A stretch of 64,000 bases of DNA from Agrobacterium sp. AGB01 (GTDB taxonomy: Bacteria > Pseudomonadota > Alphaproteobacteria > Rhizobiales > Rhizobiaceae): positions 186,001 through 250,000 of the forward strand of contig NZ_JACVAB010000001.1 of NCBI RefSeq assembly GCF_014851585.1, written 5' to 3'. The position numbers were made by a program, and so were the translations under genes. The first letter of the stretch is position 1. Each line of letters opens with the position of its first letter. Below the pieces are notes generated by a model, which saw only the letters and a program-made list of their open reading frames with translations, did no database searches and was not told the origin of the DNA. Below, in pieces: positions 8,743-17,731 of this stretch.

Positions 8743-8773
8743 GGGCCTCCTTTCCCTTGTGGAAGGGAGGTCC
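8743..8773 (+). other. Intercistronic hairpin between ugpB and ugpA
   Basis: Thirteen paired bases (8743-8755 with 8761-8773, two G-U) close a 5-nt loop, 33 bp after the ugpB stop. No T-run follows, so full termination is unlikely. Such stem-loops after binding-protein genes commonly protect the upstream message and leave less for the permease genes. Confidence 0.6.
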
Positions 8774-8853
8774 ATTCAGCGATTACCCCTATTGCGCAAT
8801 TCTAGAGGTTGTCCGCCATGCGGTTTGCCGGAATTGCTTCAGGAGCAACGAGC

Positions 8854-9831
8854 GTGGCTTACACATCCTCTCAACCTCGCCGCATCCGGTTTCTTCCCGG
8901 ATTTATCACCAGGGCGAACAAGCCGGCTGTTTTGGCCGAACCGGCTGGCATGAAACGGGTGCAGTTTTCCTCGTCGTTTCTTCCCTATCTGTTTCTTGCG
9001 CCGCAGCTGGCGGTTATTTTTATCTTCTTCTACTGGCCGTCCGTGCAGGCGGTTCAGTCTTCATTCTATATTGAAGACCCGTTCGGTTTCGGTTCGACCT
9101 TTGTCGGTTTCGACAATTACACCGACGCCGTTTCCAGTTCGGAATACGGCAATATTGCCAAGTTTACCGTAATCTTCACGGCACTTGTCACACTGTTTTC
9201 GTTATCGCTGGGCCTTCTTCTGGCGATCAAGGCCGACAAGATCATCCGTGGCAGTTCCGCCTACAAGACCTTGCTGATCTCGGTTTACGCGATCGCACCG
9301 CCGGTGGCGGGCCTGATCGGCATGATGTTCTTTGACCAGCACATCGGTCCCTTTGTAAAACTTGCCTCTTGGTTTGGCTGGGACATGAAGGTCGGGTTGA
9401 ACTACTTCGATACGGCATTTGCGATGGTTACCGTCGCTGTGTGGAAGCAGATCCCCTACAACTTCATCTTCTTCCTGTCGGGCCTGCAGGGCGTACCCGT
9501 ATCTGTTCGTGAAGCAGCTGCCATCGATTGCCGTTCGGGTTTCCGCCGGTTCTGGACGGTTATCCTGCCATTGCTGACCCCAACCGCCTTCTTCCTTTTG
9601 ATCATCAACATCACCTATGCGCTGTTCGACACGTTCGCGATCATTGACGTGATGGTGAAGGACAAGGCTGCCAATAACCCCATTACCCTTGTCTACAAGG
9701 TCTTCATGGATGGTTTCCGTGGTAACGATATCGGTGGTTCGTCCGCCCAGTCCGTCATTTTGATGCTCGTGGTGTTTGCTCTCACAATCATCCAGTTCCG
9801 CTTCCTCGAGAAGCGCATTCACTACAGCTGA
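8854..9831 (+). CDS. ugpA: Glycerol-3-phosphate ABC transporter permease UgpA
   Basis: An inner-membrane permease subunit with six predicted helices. The cytoplasmic EAA loop is visible as EAAAIDCRSGFRRFWTVILP, which docks on the ATPase UgpC. The start is uncertain. GTG 8854 has an excellent AGGAG site eight bases upstream and gives 325 residues. ATG 8950 (MKRVQFSSSFLPYLFL) gives the usual UgpA length of 293 but has no visible ribosome site. I list the GTG start; the extra 32 residues are basic and lie before the first helix. It is part of ugpBAEC, 13 bp before ugpE. Confidence 0.9.
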   Translation: MAYTSSQPRRIRFLPGFITRANKPAVLAEPAGMKRVQFSSSFLPYLFLAPQLAVIFIFFYWPSVQAVQSSFYIEDPFGFGSTFVGFDNYTDAVSSSEYGNIAKFTVIFTALVTLFSLSLGLLLAIKADKIIRGSSAYKTLLISVYAIAPPVAGLIGMMFFDQHIGPFVKLASWFGWDMKVGLNYFDTAFAMVTVAVWKQIPYNFIFFLSGLQGVPVSVREAAAIDCRSGFRRFWTVILPLLTPTAFFLLIINITYALFDTFAIIDVMVKDKAANNPITLVYKVFMDGFRGNDIGGSSAQSVILMLVVFALTIIQFRFLEKRIHYS

Positions 9832-9844
9832 GCGGGGAACAGAC

Positions 9845-10687
9845 ATGTACAAGACAAAACCTCTCGACCATCTGGTGCTGATCCTCGGTTCGCTGTTTTT
9901 GATGCTACCGGTCGTGGTCGCCTTCATGACCTCCACCCATACGGCGGCAGAAATTCACAGCAATGGTATTACCATTCTGCCAGGTGACAACATGGTGGCC
10001 ACCTACCAGAAGGTATTGACCCAGAAGGGCGGTTTTACCGGCCAGATCACCGGCTTCAATATGGTCATCAATTCGCTGATCCTCGGTGTCGGTTTTGCTG
10101 TCGGCAAAATCGTGCTGTCGATGATGGCGGCCTACGCCATCGTCTACTTCCGTTTCCGTTTTGCCACTCTCGCATTTTGGATCATCTTCACGACGCTGCT
10201 TTTGCCGCTCGAAGTGCGCATCATGCCGTCCTATCAGGTGATGAGCCAGCTTGGTCTGCTAAATACCTATAGTGGTCTGATCGTGCCGTTGCTGGCCTCT
10301 GCCACGGGAACCTTCTACTTCCGACAGTTCTTCAAGTCGGTGCCGGACGAGTTGCTGGAAGCGGCACGCATTGACGGTGCCGGTCCCTTCAAGTTCTTCA
10401 TCGATGTTCTGGTGCCGCTGTCGCGCACCATGATGGCCGCCATCTTCATCATCATGTTCGTCTATGGTTGGAACCAGTATCTCTGGCCCATGCTGATGAC
10501 CACGGATGAGAGTTTCTTCACCTTGATGCGCGGCATCAAGTCCATTCTCCAGGTCTGGATTGGCTCCCAAATCCCCGATTACAACGAAGCTTTTGCGCTT
10601 GCGGTGCTCGCCATGCTGCCGCCGGTTCTCATCGTGGTGATTTTCCAGCGGTGGTTCATCAAGGGCCTCACCGAAAGCGATAAATAA
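9845..10687 (+). CDS. ugpE: Glycerol-3-phosphate ABC transporter permease UgpE
   Basis: The second permease subunit, 280 residues, matching the family length. It has an N-terminal helix (LVLILGSLFLMLPVVVAFM), further hydrophobic segments, and the EAA loop LLEAARIDGAGPFKFFIDVL. I chose ATG 9845 (MYKTKPLDHLVL) with GGGGA upstream; the frame is open earlier but overlaps ugpA. UgpA and UgpE form the channel for glycerol-3-phosphate. It is followed 12 bp later by ugpC. Confidence 0.94.
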   Translation: MYKTKPLDHLVLILGSLFLMLPVVVAFMTSTHTAAEIHSNGITILPGDNMVATYQKVLTQKGGFTGQITGFNMVINSLILGVGFAVGKIVLSMMAAYAIVYFRFRFATLAFWIIFTTLLLPLEVRIMPSYQVMSQLGLLNTYSGLIVPLLASATGTFYFRQFFKSVPDELLEAARIDGAGPFKFFIDVLVPLSRTMMAAIFIIMFVYGWNQYLWPMLMTTDESFFTLMRGIKSILQVWIGSQIPDYNEAFALAVLAMLPPVLIVVIFQRWFIKGLTESDK

Positions 10688-10699
10688 AGGATAGGTAAC

Positions 10700-11812
10700 A
10701 TGGCCGAGATCGAAATCAGTCAGGTCTGCAAGGATTACCATGGTGGCGTACGCGCCGTTCACGGGGTCGATATCTCCATCAATGACGGCGAATTCATCGT
10801 GCTCGTTGGCCCTTCCGGTTGCGGCAAGTCCACACTTTTGCGCATGGTCGCGGGTCTCGAAGAAATCTCCGAAGGCACGGTGAAAATCGGTGGGCGTGTG
10901 GTCAATAACGTTGACCCTGCTGACCGCGACATTGCCATGGTGTTCCAGAACTATGCGCTTTACCCGCATATGACTGTGTATGAGAACCTCGCTTACGGTC
11001 TGAAAAACCGCAAGACACCACAGGCTGAGATTGACGCACGCGTGCAGGAAGCGGCGCGCATGCTGGAACTGCAGCCCTATCTGGAACGCAAGCCGCGGGC
11101 TCTGTCCGGTGGTCAGCGTCAGCGCGTTGCCATGGGCCGCGCCATCGTGCGCAAACCGGCTGCCTTCCTGTTCGATGAACCTCTGTCCAACCTGGATGCC
11201 AAGCTGCGTGTTTCTATGCGCGGTGAAATCAAGCGTCTGCAAAAGCGTCTCGGCACAACATCGCTTTACGTCACCCATGACCAGCTGGAAGCCATGACAC
11301 TGGCCGATCGTCTGGTTGTACTGAACGGGGGCCGTATCGAGCAGATTGGCGCACCTTTGGATGTTTATCACACACCAGCCTCGACCTTTGTGGCAAGCTT
11401 CATCGGCTCGCCAGCCATGAACCTCGTTGCCGGTGAATTACATGGCGATCGTCTCGCCGTCGGCCCTGAAATCATGACACTGAAGAGCTTTGCGCCTGCA
11501 TCCGGTGCTGTCACGGTTGGCATGCGAGCCGAAGATTTCCGCATCGCAGGACCCGAGGAAAAGGGTCTGGCATTCCGCGTCGATTATGTGGAAGAACTGG
11601 GTTCGCAGCGCCTCGTTCATGGTTTTGTCGGCGATCAGGCAATGACGGCCGCTTTCCCGCCGGATCTGCCAGTACCGCTGGAGTTCTCGCTGACCATCGC
11701 GCCGGAGAAGCTGCACTTCTTCTCTGTTGAAACAGGCAAGCGGATTGAGCAGCAACATGCGCGTTTCAATTCGGAACAACAGGCCGCTGCTATCCCTTCA
11801 TTCGCGGGCTGA
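10700..11812 (+). CDS. ugpC: Glycerol-3-phosphate ABC transporter ATPase UgpC
   Basis: The MalK-class ATPase of the importer, 370 residues. Walker A is GPSGCGKST (about residues 37-45), the Q-loop is FQNYALYPH, the signature is [14 protein letters not shown], Walker B is [11 protein letters not shown], and the switch His is in [10 protein letters not shown]. The C-terminal regulatory (TOBE) region, from about residue 240, ends [12 protein letters not shown]. In E. coli this subunit also receives regulatory inputs linked to phosphate; whether that holds here is unknown. It is the last gene of the operon; no strong terminator follows before the cupin gene. Confidence 0.95.
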   Translation: MAEIEISQVCKDYHGGVRAVHGVDISINDGEFIVLVGPSGCGKSTLLRMVAGLEEISEGTVKIGGRVVNNVDPADRDIAMVFQNYALYPHMTVYENLAYGLKNRKTPQAEIDARVQEAARMLELQPYLERKPRALSGGQRQRVAMGRAIVRKPAAFLFDEPLSNLDAKLRVSMRGEIKRLQKRLGTTSLYVTHDQLEAMTLADRLVVLNGGRIEQIGAPLDVYHTPASTFVASFIGSPAMNLVAGELHGDRLAVGPEIMTLKSFAPASGAVTVGMRAEDFRIAGPEEKGLAFRVDYVEELGSQRLVHGFVGDQAMTAAFPPDLPVPLEFSLTIAPEKLHFFSVETGKRIEQQHARFNSEQQAAAIPSFAG

Positions 11813-11919
11813 AATCTCTGCATGTGAGGCCAGATCGATAAAATTGAACGAACTGGATGAACGGTATCGTTATTTGTTTGCGCTAAACCCCAATCGACAA
11901 AACTGGTTGGGGAAAGCGT

Positions 11920-12432
11920 ATGTCGATCAAGATCATGTTGGCAAGTTCGTTGGCTATGGCAATTCGTAGCGTGCCGCTTATTCCCTTGACGTCTCGTCGC
12001 GGCAATCTGGACGCCGTCGTTGCCGCTTCAAGCCATGGCATGGACATGAAAGACGCACCAATCAATCCGGACTGGATTTTGTCCGGAACGCCGCATGCCC
12101 GTGCAGCGGACCATTCCAGAAGTCGTGATCGCGCCTCCAGCACTGCAATGTGGGACTGCACAGCCGGTGAATTTCGCTGGTTTTTCGGTTGGGACGAGAC
12201 CGTTTATATCCTGGAAGGTGAAGTGCATGTCACGGCTGAAAACGGTGTGGTGAGTGTGTTGCGCAGCGGTGACGTTGCCTATTTCCGCGCCGGAACATGG
12301 GCGACATGGCGCGTTGACAACTACGTGCGCAAAGTGGCTTTCATGCGCCGTCCATTTCCGACAATGCTGGCTCTGGCCTATCGTGTCTGGAACAAGATTT
12401 TCTCGGCTCGCTCCTACAGCCTTGCCAGATAG
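11920..12432 (+). CDS. Cupin-domain protein (DUF861 type)
   Basis: A 170-residue protein whose core FRWFFGWDETVYILEGEV and GDVAYFRAGTWATWRV match the (R)-ureidoglycine-type/DUF861 cupin_3 barrel. The substrate is unknown. The start is uncertain: ATG 11920 has a GGGGAAAG run before it, while ATG 11956 (MAIRSVPLIPL) would give a protein without the N-terminal hydrophobic stretch. It lies 107 bp after ugpC on the same strand, so readthrough from the ugp promoter is possible. No functional link to glycerol-3-phosphate is visible. The C-terminus (LALAYRVWNKIFSARSYS) is basic and amphipathic. Confidence 0.75.
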   Translation: MSIKIMLASSLAMAIRSVPLIPLTSRRGNLDAVVAASSHGMDMKDAPINPDWILSGTPHARAADHSRSRDRASSTAMWDCTAGEFRWFFGWDETVYILEGEVHVTAENGVVSVLRSGDVAYFRAGTWATWRVDNYVRKVAFMRRPFPTMLALAYRVWNKIFSARSYSLAR

Positions 12433-12528
12433 AGCATCAATAAAACTCATAGATGCCGCATGGTGCAGCAGTTGCCTTTAAAGCCCCTCTATCCTAAATC
12501 TGTCGGGCTTTGAGAAAAGGGACTGCGC

Positions 12529-13485
12529 ATGGCAAAAATCAAGAACGTTGCGATCCAGATGGATCATGTAGCCGGCATCAATATTGCCGGGGATTCGACC
12601 TTTGCCATGAGCCTTGAAGCGCAGGCCAGAGGCTACCGGCTGTTTCACTACACCCCGGACCGTCTCAGCATGCGTGACGGCAAGATTTACGCCAGTGTCG
12701 AACAGATGGAACTGCGCGACATCAATGGCGATCACTATTCCCTGTCAGAACCGGAGCGCGTTGATCTGTCGACGATGGATGTCATTCATCTGCGCCAGGA
12801 TCCGCCCTTCGACATGGCCTATATTACCTCCACGCACTTGCTGGAGCGCATTCACCCCAAGACATTGGTCGTCAACGATCCGGCCTGGGTACGCAACTCG
12901 CCTGAGAAGATCTTCGTTACCGAATTTGCAGACCTGATGCCGGCAACGCTGATCACCAAGGACGTGACCGAGATTGCCCGCTTCCGTCAGGAAATGGGCG
13001 ATATTATTCTGAAGCCGCTCTACGGCAATGGTGGCGCTGGCGTATTCCATTCGACCCGTGACGACCGCAACTTCTCGTCGCTTCTGGAAATGTTCGGGCA
13101 GATGTTCCGCGAGCCCTATATCGCCCAGCAGTACCTGCCTGACGTCCGCAAGGGCGACAAGCGTATCCTGCTGGTGGATGGTGAGCCGGTTGGTGCCATT
13201 AATCGTGTGCCAGCTGAAAATGATGCCCGCTCCAACATGCATGCGGGTGGTCGCCCCGAGCCGACAGAACTGACGGCGCGTGAAAAGGAAATCTGCGAGC
13301 GGATTGGTCCTGCACTGCGTGAGCGCGGTTTCCTGTTCGTCGGTATCGATGTGATCGGTGACTACATGACCGAGATCAACGTGACGTCGCCGACCGGCAT
13401 TCGCGAAGTGAAAAAGTTCGGTGGTGCCGACGTGGCAAGCCTGTTGTGGGACGCCATTGAGCGCAAGCGCGAAGCGCAGGGCTGA
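12529..13485 (+). CDS. gshB: Glutathione synthetase
   Basis: GshB joins gamma-glutamylcysteine and glycine using ATP, completing glutathione. The 318-residue protein has the expected N-terminal domain ([20 protein letters not shown]) followed by an ATP-grasp domain: [31 protein letters not shown], a [20 protein letters not shown] metal/ATP loop and PTGIRE. Start ATG 12529 follows AAAGGGAC. It is monocistronic in this window. The identification is firm. Confidence 0.96.
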   Translation: MAKIKNVAIQMDHVAGINIAGDSTFAMSLEAQARGYRLFHYTPDRLSMRDGKIYASVEQMELRDINGDHYSLSEPERVDLSTMDVIHLRQDPPFDMAYITSTHLLERIHPKTLVVNDPAWVRNSPEKIFVTEFADLMPATLITKDVTEIARFRQEMGDIILKPLYGNGGAGVFHSTRDDRNFSSLLEMFGQMFREPYIAQQYLPDVRKGDKRILLVDGEPVGAINRVPAENDARSNMHAGGRPEPTELTAREKEICERIGPALRERGFLFVGIDVIGDYMTEINVTSPTGIREVKKFGGADVASLLWDAIERKREAQG

Positions 13486-13555
13486 TTGGCCCTGCCTGCC
13501 CGGATGTGAAGGATTTGCCATTTCTTTGCATCCATTACAACTCCAACACACCATA

Positions 13556-13575
13556 TACGTGGAATTGTTCACGTA
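13556..13575. promoter_or_regulatory. Inverted repeat upstream of comM
   Basis: TACGTG and CACGTA, perfect 6-bp arms separated by 8 bp, lie 155 bp before the comM start. The shape fits a dimeric regulator site. No regulator is identified. Confidence 0.3.
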
Positions 13576-13729
13576 ACGTTCTTGTTTTGCGACGTCTCTT
13601 GTGTCAGGCTATTTGAGGCGGTCGGACAACGGGCAGATCATGTCTGGTCATGGCCGCCATAATCAGGTCTTCCGCCGGTCTCTAGCCATGAGGCGCCGGA
13701 CCAGCGGATGCGGTTTACGGGAGCAGGCC

Positions 13730-15262
13730 ATGGTGGCTCGGGTCAATACGGTTGCATTTCAGGGCATCGAAGGTGTGCCCGTTGAAGTTCAGGTCATGGT
13801 TGCGCCGGGCCGCGTCGGCATACAGATCGTCGGACTGCCGGATAAAGCCGTTGCGGAAAGCCGTGAACGCGTCCAGGCCGCCTTGCATGCGTCCGGTCTT
13901 GCACTTCCCCCAAAGAAGGTCACCGTCAATCTTGCCCCGGCAGATTTGCCAAAAGAGGGCAGTCATTTCGATTTGCCTATTGCGCTTGCCCTCATGGCGG
14001 CGCTCGGGGCCATACCTGCTGAAGCGCTGGCCGGTTACGTTGTTTTGGGAGAACTGAACCTTGATGGAACGATTGGTGCGGTAGCCGGCGCACTGCCTGC
14101 TGCTATCGGTGCCAATGCCATGGGTAGAGGCCTGATCTGCCCGGCGGACAGCGGCCCGGAAGCCGCATGGGCCGGTGCGGATATTGATATTCTGGCACCG
14201 CGCAGCCTGATTGCCCTCGCCAATCACTTTCGCGGTACGCAGCTTTTGTCGCGCCCGCAACCCGCTATCCGTGCGACACCTGCCAACATGCCAGACCTTG
14301 CCGACATAAAGGGGCAGGAGAGCGCCAAACGGGCGCTCGAAGTTGTTGCCGCCGGCGGTCATAACATGCTGATGGTTGGACCTCCGGGATCAGGTAAGTC
14401 GATGCTGGCTTCCCGACTGCCGTCTATCTTGCCGCCCCTGTCGGCAGCAGAATTGCTGGAGGTGTCGATGGTGCATTCCATTGCAGGCCAGCTTTCTGGC
14501 GGCAAACTGTCCGATAGCAGGCCGTTCCGCACGCCGCATCACTCTGCCACCATGGCAGCCCTTGTCGGTGGCGGTTTGCGTGCCAAGCCGGGTGAGGCAT
14601 CGCTGGCCCATAATGGCGTATTGTTTTTGGATGAGTTCCCGGAGTTTTCACCGCAGGTGCTGGATGCTTTGCGCCAGCCGTTGGAAACCGGCGAATGTAT
14701 CATTGCGCGCGCCAATCATCGGGTGAGCTATCCGGCGCAAATTCAGCTTGTTGCAGCGATGAACCCCTGCAAATGCGGGATGGCAGGCGAACCGGGCTTT
14801 ACCTGTGCCAGAGGACCACGCTGCGTTTCCGATTATCAGGCCCGGATTTCCGGTCCACTAATGGACCGTATCGATATCCGCGTCGATGTTCCCGCTGTTT
14901 CGGCGGCGGACCTCATCCGTCCGATGGCGGCTGAAAGCAGCGTCGATGTTGCAAGGCGTGTAGCGCGTGCCCGTGAACGTCAGCAGGAACGGTATGCCAG
15001 TGCCGGTTTTGCCGAGATCAGGACCAATGCCCGTTGCTCCACCGCCCTTATTGAACGTTTTGCGGAACCAGACGCGCCCGGTTTGCAGCTTCTGCGTGAT
15101 GCCGCAGAGCGCCTGAAATTCTCAGCGCGCGGTTATCACCGTATTCTCAAGGTGGCGCGGACACTTGCTGACCTTGAGGGGCACGACATCGTCAGCCGCA
15201 TCCATCTGGCTGAAGCCATTTCCTATCGTATTGCCGGAGAAAGGCTCACCGCTGCGGCGTGA
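13730..15262 (+). CDS. comM: YifB/ComM family AAA+ ATPase (Mg-chelatase-like)
   Basis: A 510-residue protein. It has an N-terminal ChlI-like domain (VGLPDKAVAESRERV and KEGSHFDLPIALALM), a central AAA+ domain with Walker A GPPGSGKS, Walker B GVLFLDEFPEF and the HHSATMAALVGGG motif, and a C-terminal Mg-chelatase domain. In naturally competent species ComM is a branch-migration helicase for integrating incoming DNA; the role in non-competent bacteria is less clear. I start it at MVARVNTVAFQGI (13730); upstream sequence in frame is not conserved-looking. A terminator follows at once. Confidence 0.9.
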   Translation: MVARVNTVAFQGIEGVPVEVQVMVAPGRVGIQIVGLPDKAVAESRERVQAALHASGLALPPKKVTVNLAPADLPKEGSHFDLPIALALMAALGAIPAEALAGYVVLGELNLDGTIGAVAGALPAAIGANAMGRGLICPADSGPEAAWAGADIDILAPRSLIALANHFRGTQLLSRPQPAIRATPANMPDLADIKGQESAKRALEVVAAGGHNMLMVGPPGSGKSMLASRLPSILPPLSAAELLEVSMVHSIAGQLSGGKLSDSRPFRTPHHSATMAALVGGGLRAKPGEASLAHNGVLFLDEFPEFSPQVLDALRQPLETGECIIARANHRVSYPAQIQLVAAMNPCKCGMAGEPGFTCARGPRCVSDYQARISGPLMDRIDIRVDVPAVSAADLIRPMAAESSVDVARRVARARERQQERYASAGFAEIRTNARCSTALIERFAEPDAPGLQLLRDAAERLKFSARGYHRILKVARTLADLEGHDIVSRIHLAEAISYRIAGERLTAAA

Positions 15263-15286
15263 GGCTTAAAACTTGGGTATAGAATT

Positions 15287-15319
15287 GGCCCGCAGTGCGC
15301 GACAGCATGCGGGCCTTTT
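15287..15319 (+). terminator. Terminator of comM
   Basis: GGCCCGCA (15287-15294) pairs with TGCGGGCC (15308-15315), followed by TTTTT. It lies 25 bp past the comM stop and just before the convergent cysK stop. Confidence 0.85.
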
Positions 15320-15323
15320 TGTG

Positions 15324-16292
15324 TTAGAGGCCGAGACCTTCAAACAATGCTGTCGAAAGATAACGTTCCGCAAAGGACGGAATGATCACGACGATGTTCT
15401 TGCCAGCGTTTTCTTCGCGGCTGCCAACCTTAATGGCAGCTGCAAGCGCAGCACCGGAGGAAATGCCAACCGGCACACCTTCAAGGCGCGCAACGAGACG
15501 TGCCGTTTCAAACGCCTCGTCATTGGTGACGGTGATGATTTCGTCATAGATCGCGGTATCGAGTACAGCGGGAGCGAAACCTGCGCCAATGCCCTGGATT
15601 TTGTGCGGGCCGGGGTTGCCACCGGACAGAACGGGGCTGTCAGCAGGCTCAACCGCAACGACTTTGAATCCCGGCTTGCGTGCCTTCAATACTTGGCCAA
15701 CACCGGTAATGGTGCCGCCGGTACCAATGCCGGAAACGAGAATGTCCGCAGAACCGTTGGTGTCGTTCCAGATTTCCTCGGCCGTCGTTTTGCGGTGGAT
15801 TTCCGGGTTCGCTGGGTTTTCGAACTGTTGCGGAATAACGGCGTCAGGCAGTGTTTCTGCCAGTTCCTGCGCCTTGGCAATGGCGCCCTTCATACCCTTC
15901 GGGCCTTCGGTCAGTACAAGTTCGGCACCCAGCAGCACCAGCATCTTGCGACGCTCGACCGACATGGTCTCCGGCATCGTCAGAATAAGCTTGTAACCCT
16001 TGGAAGCGGCAGCAAAGGCAAGTGCGATACCGGTATTGCCGGAGGTCGGCTCGACAAGCGTCGTCTTGCCAGGGGTGATCTTGCCCTGTGCTTCAAGGCT
16101 TTCGATCAGCGCTACGCCAATACGGTCCTTGACCGACGAGATCGGGTTGAAGAATTCGAGCTTTGCCAGAAGGTTGGCCTTGACGCCTTTTTCCTTGGCC
16201 AGCTTGTCGAGGCGTACGAGCGGCGTATCACCAATCGTCTCGGTGATCGAGGAATAGATACGTCCGCGTCCGGGCTTTCGGGCTTCTGACAT
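15324..16292 (-). CDS. cysK: Cysteine synthase A (O-acetylserine sulfhydrylase)
   Basis: CysK makes L-cysteine from O-acetylserine and sulfide. The 322-residue PLP enzyme has the Schiff-base lysine in SSVKDRIG, the substrate loop [11 protein letters not shown], and the phosphate-cup GTGGTITG. The start at ATG 16292 ([10 protein letters not shown]) is supported by AAAGGAG seven bases upstream. The C-terminal region has the serine-containing [10 protein letters not shown] segment typical of CysK. It is monocistronic. Cysteine synthase B or cystathionine beta-synthase are alternatives, but length and motifs favour CysK. Confidence 0.94.
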   Translation of the reverse strand: MSEARKPGRGRIYSSITETIGDTPLVRLDKLAKEKGVKANLLAKLEFFNPISSVKDRIGVALIESLEAQGKITPGKTTLVEPTSGNTGIALAFAAASKGYKLILTMPETMSVERRKMLVLLGAELVLTEGPKGMKGAIAKAQELAETLPDAVIPQQFENPANPEIHRKTTAEEIWNDTNGSADILVSGIGTGGTITGVGQVLKARKPGFKVVAVEPADSPVLSGGNPGPHKIQGIGAGFAPAVLDTAIYDEIITVTNDEAFETARLVARLEGVPVGISSGAALAAAIKVGSREENAGKNIVVIIPSFAERYLSTALFEGLGL

Positions 16293-16436
16293 GATAGTCT
16301 CCTTTAATATGCAACCGGCAGAAATTACCGCGCAGAATAGGAGCAATCACGGTTTCAGGCTAGCGAACGTTTGTTCTTATGCGAGCCGTTACTTGGAAAA
16401 TTCTCGTGGAATCTCCATTTTAGTCGAACAAATATT

Positions 16437-17054
16437 TCAACTGGCGCGGGTGGCAATCATTGCCGCTGTTCCCGCCAGAATACCGGCGGCTGTGCGGTTG
16501 AGAATTTGCAATGCGCGGGGTTTCTTCAGCAGGGTGCGCGCCTTGGTGGCAAGCAGGATGTAGGGCAGAAGCACTGCCAACAAAACCACGAATGTCATGG
16601 CAACCAGCGTCAGATATTCCGAGATACCGATAACACGAATATCAATTAACGTTGGAACAAGCGCTACGTAAAACAGCATGGTTTTGGGGTTGCCGAGCGT
16701 GATCAGAAGACCTGACATGAAGGACATGCCGATGCTAGTGGATTTACGCGCTTTCAGGTCGGTCGACAAAAGCCCCGCCGTCCAAAGCTTCCATGCAATA
16801 TAGATGAGGTAGGCAGCGCCCGCGAATTTCAACACCAGAAACGCTTCATGGAAGGTTTGCGCGACAAAGGCCAGTCCAAGAATAACGGCTGTCAGATAGA
16901 CCATGTCTCCCAGAACAAGCCCAAGCCCCATGAAGAAGGTTTCACGAAACCCGGACCCCAAGGCACGCGCGACAATGGCCGTCATGCCGGGCCCTGGAAT
17001 GGCAGCGGCAATGAACAGGGCTGTGGCATAAGCAAGCAGGGTGCCGATTGTCAT
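16437..17054 (-). CDS. LysE/RhtB family exporter
   Basis: A 205-residue integral membrane protein of the LysE/RhtB amino-acid export family, with about six hydrophobic helices. The hallmarks are the N-terminal IPGPGMTAIVARALGSG and the mid-protein segment GLLITLGNPKTMLFY. Export substrates in this family are amino acids or homoserine lactones; which one here cannot be read from sequence. I start it at MTIGTLLAYATAL (17054), which places the first helix at the N-terminus. It stands alone between cysK and dut on the same strand. Confidence 0.88.
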   Translation of the reverse strand: MTIGTLLAYATALFIAAAIPGPGMTAIVARALGSGFRETFFMGLGLVLGDMVYLTAVILGLAFVAQTFHEAFLVLKFAGAAYLIYIAWKLWTAGLLSTDLKARKSTSIGMSFMSGLLITLGNPKTMLFYVALVPTLIDIRVIGISEYLTLVAMTFVVLLAVLLPYILLATKARTLLKKPRALQILNRTAAGILAGTAAMIATRAS

Positions 17055-17167
17055 GGAAGGCTCCGAAATCACATTCTGCTGTGCGGTGTATCCAACTGCC
17101 ATGAACTTTTCAACCATGACAATTCGGGCGATGCAGACGCGCGCAAACCGATGCGTTTTAAGACCCC

Positions 17168-17641
17168 TCAGGCAGTCCCAGTTGAACCGAAGCCGCCCGC
17201 TCCACGGCTGGTCTCGGAGGTCTCACTGACCTCGATCACGACAACCTGCGTCACAGGTGCAATCACCATCTGGGCGATGCGCATGCCGCGTTCGATGGCG
17301 AAGTCTTCCTGCCCGAGATTGGCGAGAATGACTTTGACTTCACCGCGATAATCGCTGTCCACAGTGCCTGGTGAATTGAGGCAGGTGATACCGTTCTTGA
17401 TGGCAAGACCGGAACGAGGGCGAATTTGCGCTTCAAAGCCAACGGGCACTTCGAAGATGAAACCTGTCGGCACAAGCATGCGCTGACCGGACTTCAGGAT
17501 AACCGGGGCATCGGCATCCACGGCAGCGCGCAGGTCCATGCCAGCAGCACCGGTGGTTTCGTAAGACGGCAGTTCCAACCCCTCGCCATTGGCAAGACGG
17601 ATGAGTTTAAGCTGCGGAGATGAGGACATATCATAAGGCAT
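17168..17641 (-). CDS. dut: Deoxyuridine triphosphatase
   Basis: Dut hydrolyses dUTP to dUMP and pyrophosphate, keeping uracil out of DNA and feeding thymidylate synthesis. All five trimeric dUTPase motifs are present in 157 residues: [36 protein letters not shown] and the C-terminal P-loop-like [10 protein letters not shown]. Two starts are possible, ATG 17641 or ATG 17629 ([10 protein letters not shown]); neither has a strong ribosome site. It diverges from prfC. In this family dut often follows coaBC; here the two are split by prfC. Confidence 0.95.
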   Translation of the reverse strand: MPYDMSSSPQLKLIRLANGEGLELPSYETTGAAGMDLRAAVDADAPVILKSGQRMLVPTGFIFEVPVGFEAQIRPRSGLAIKNGITCLNSPGTVDSDYRGEVKVILANLGQEDFAIERGMRIAQMVIAPVTQVVVIEVSETSETSRGAGGFGSTGTA

Positions 17642-17731
17642 GGTGCCATTTGCTTTGCCATGGTGGCGCAGGTCAATTGCATATCGCGGCTTGAAACTGT
17701 AAAGACGGCGCCAATCAACAGGAATTTCTCA

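Noticed and set aside
15273-16289. 338-codon plus-strand open frame opposite cysK
   Set aside because: A shadow of cysK; no ribosome site, no family resemblance.
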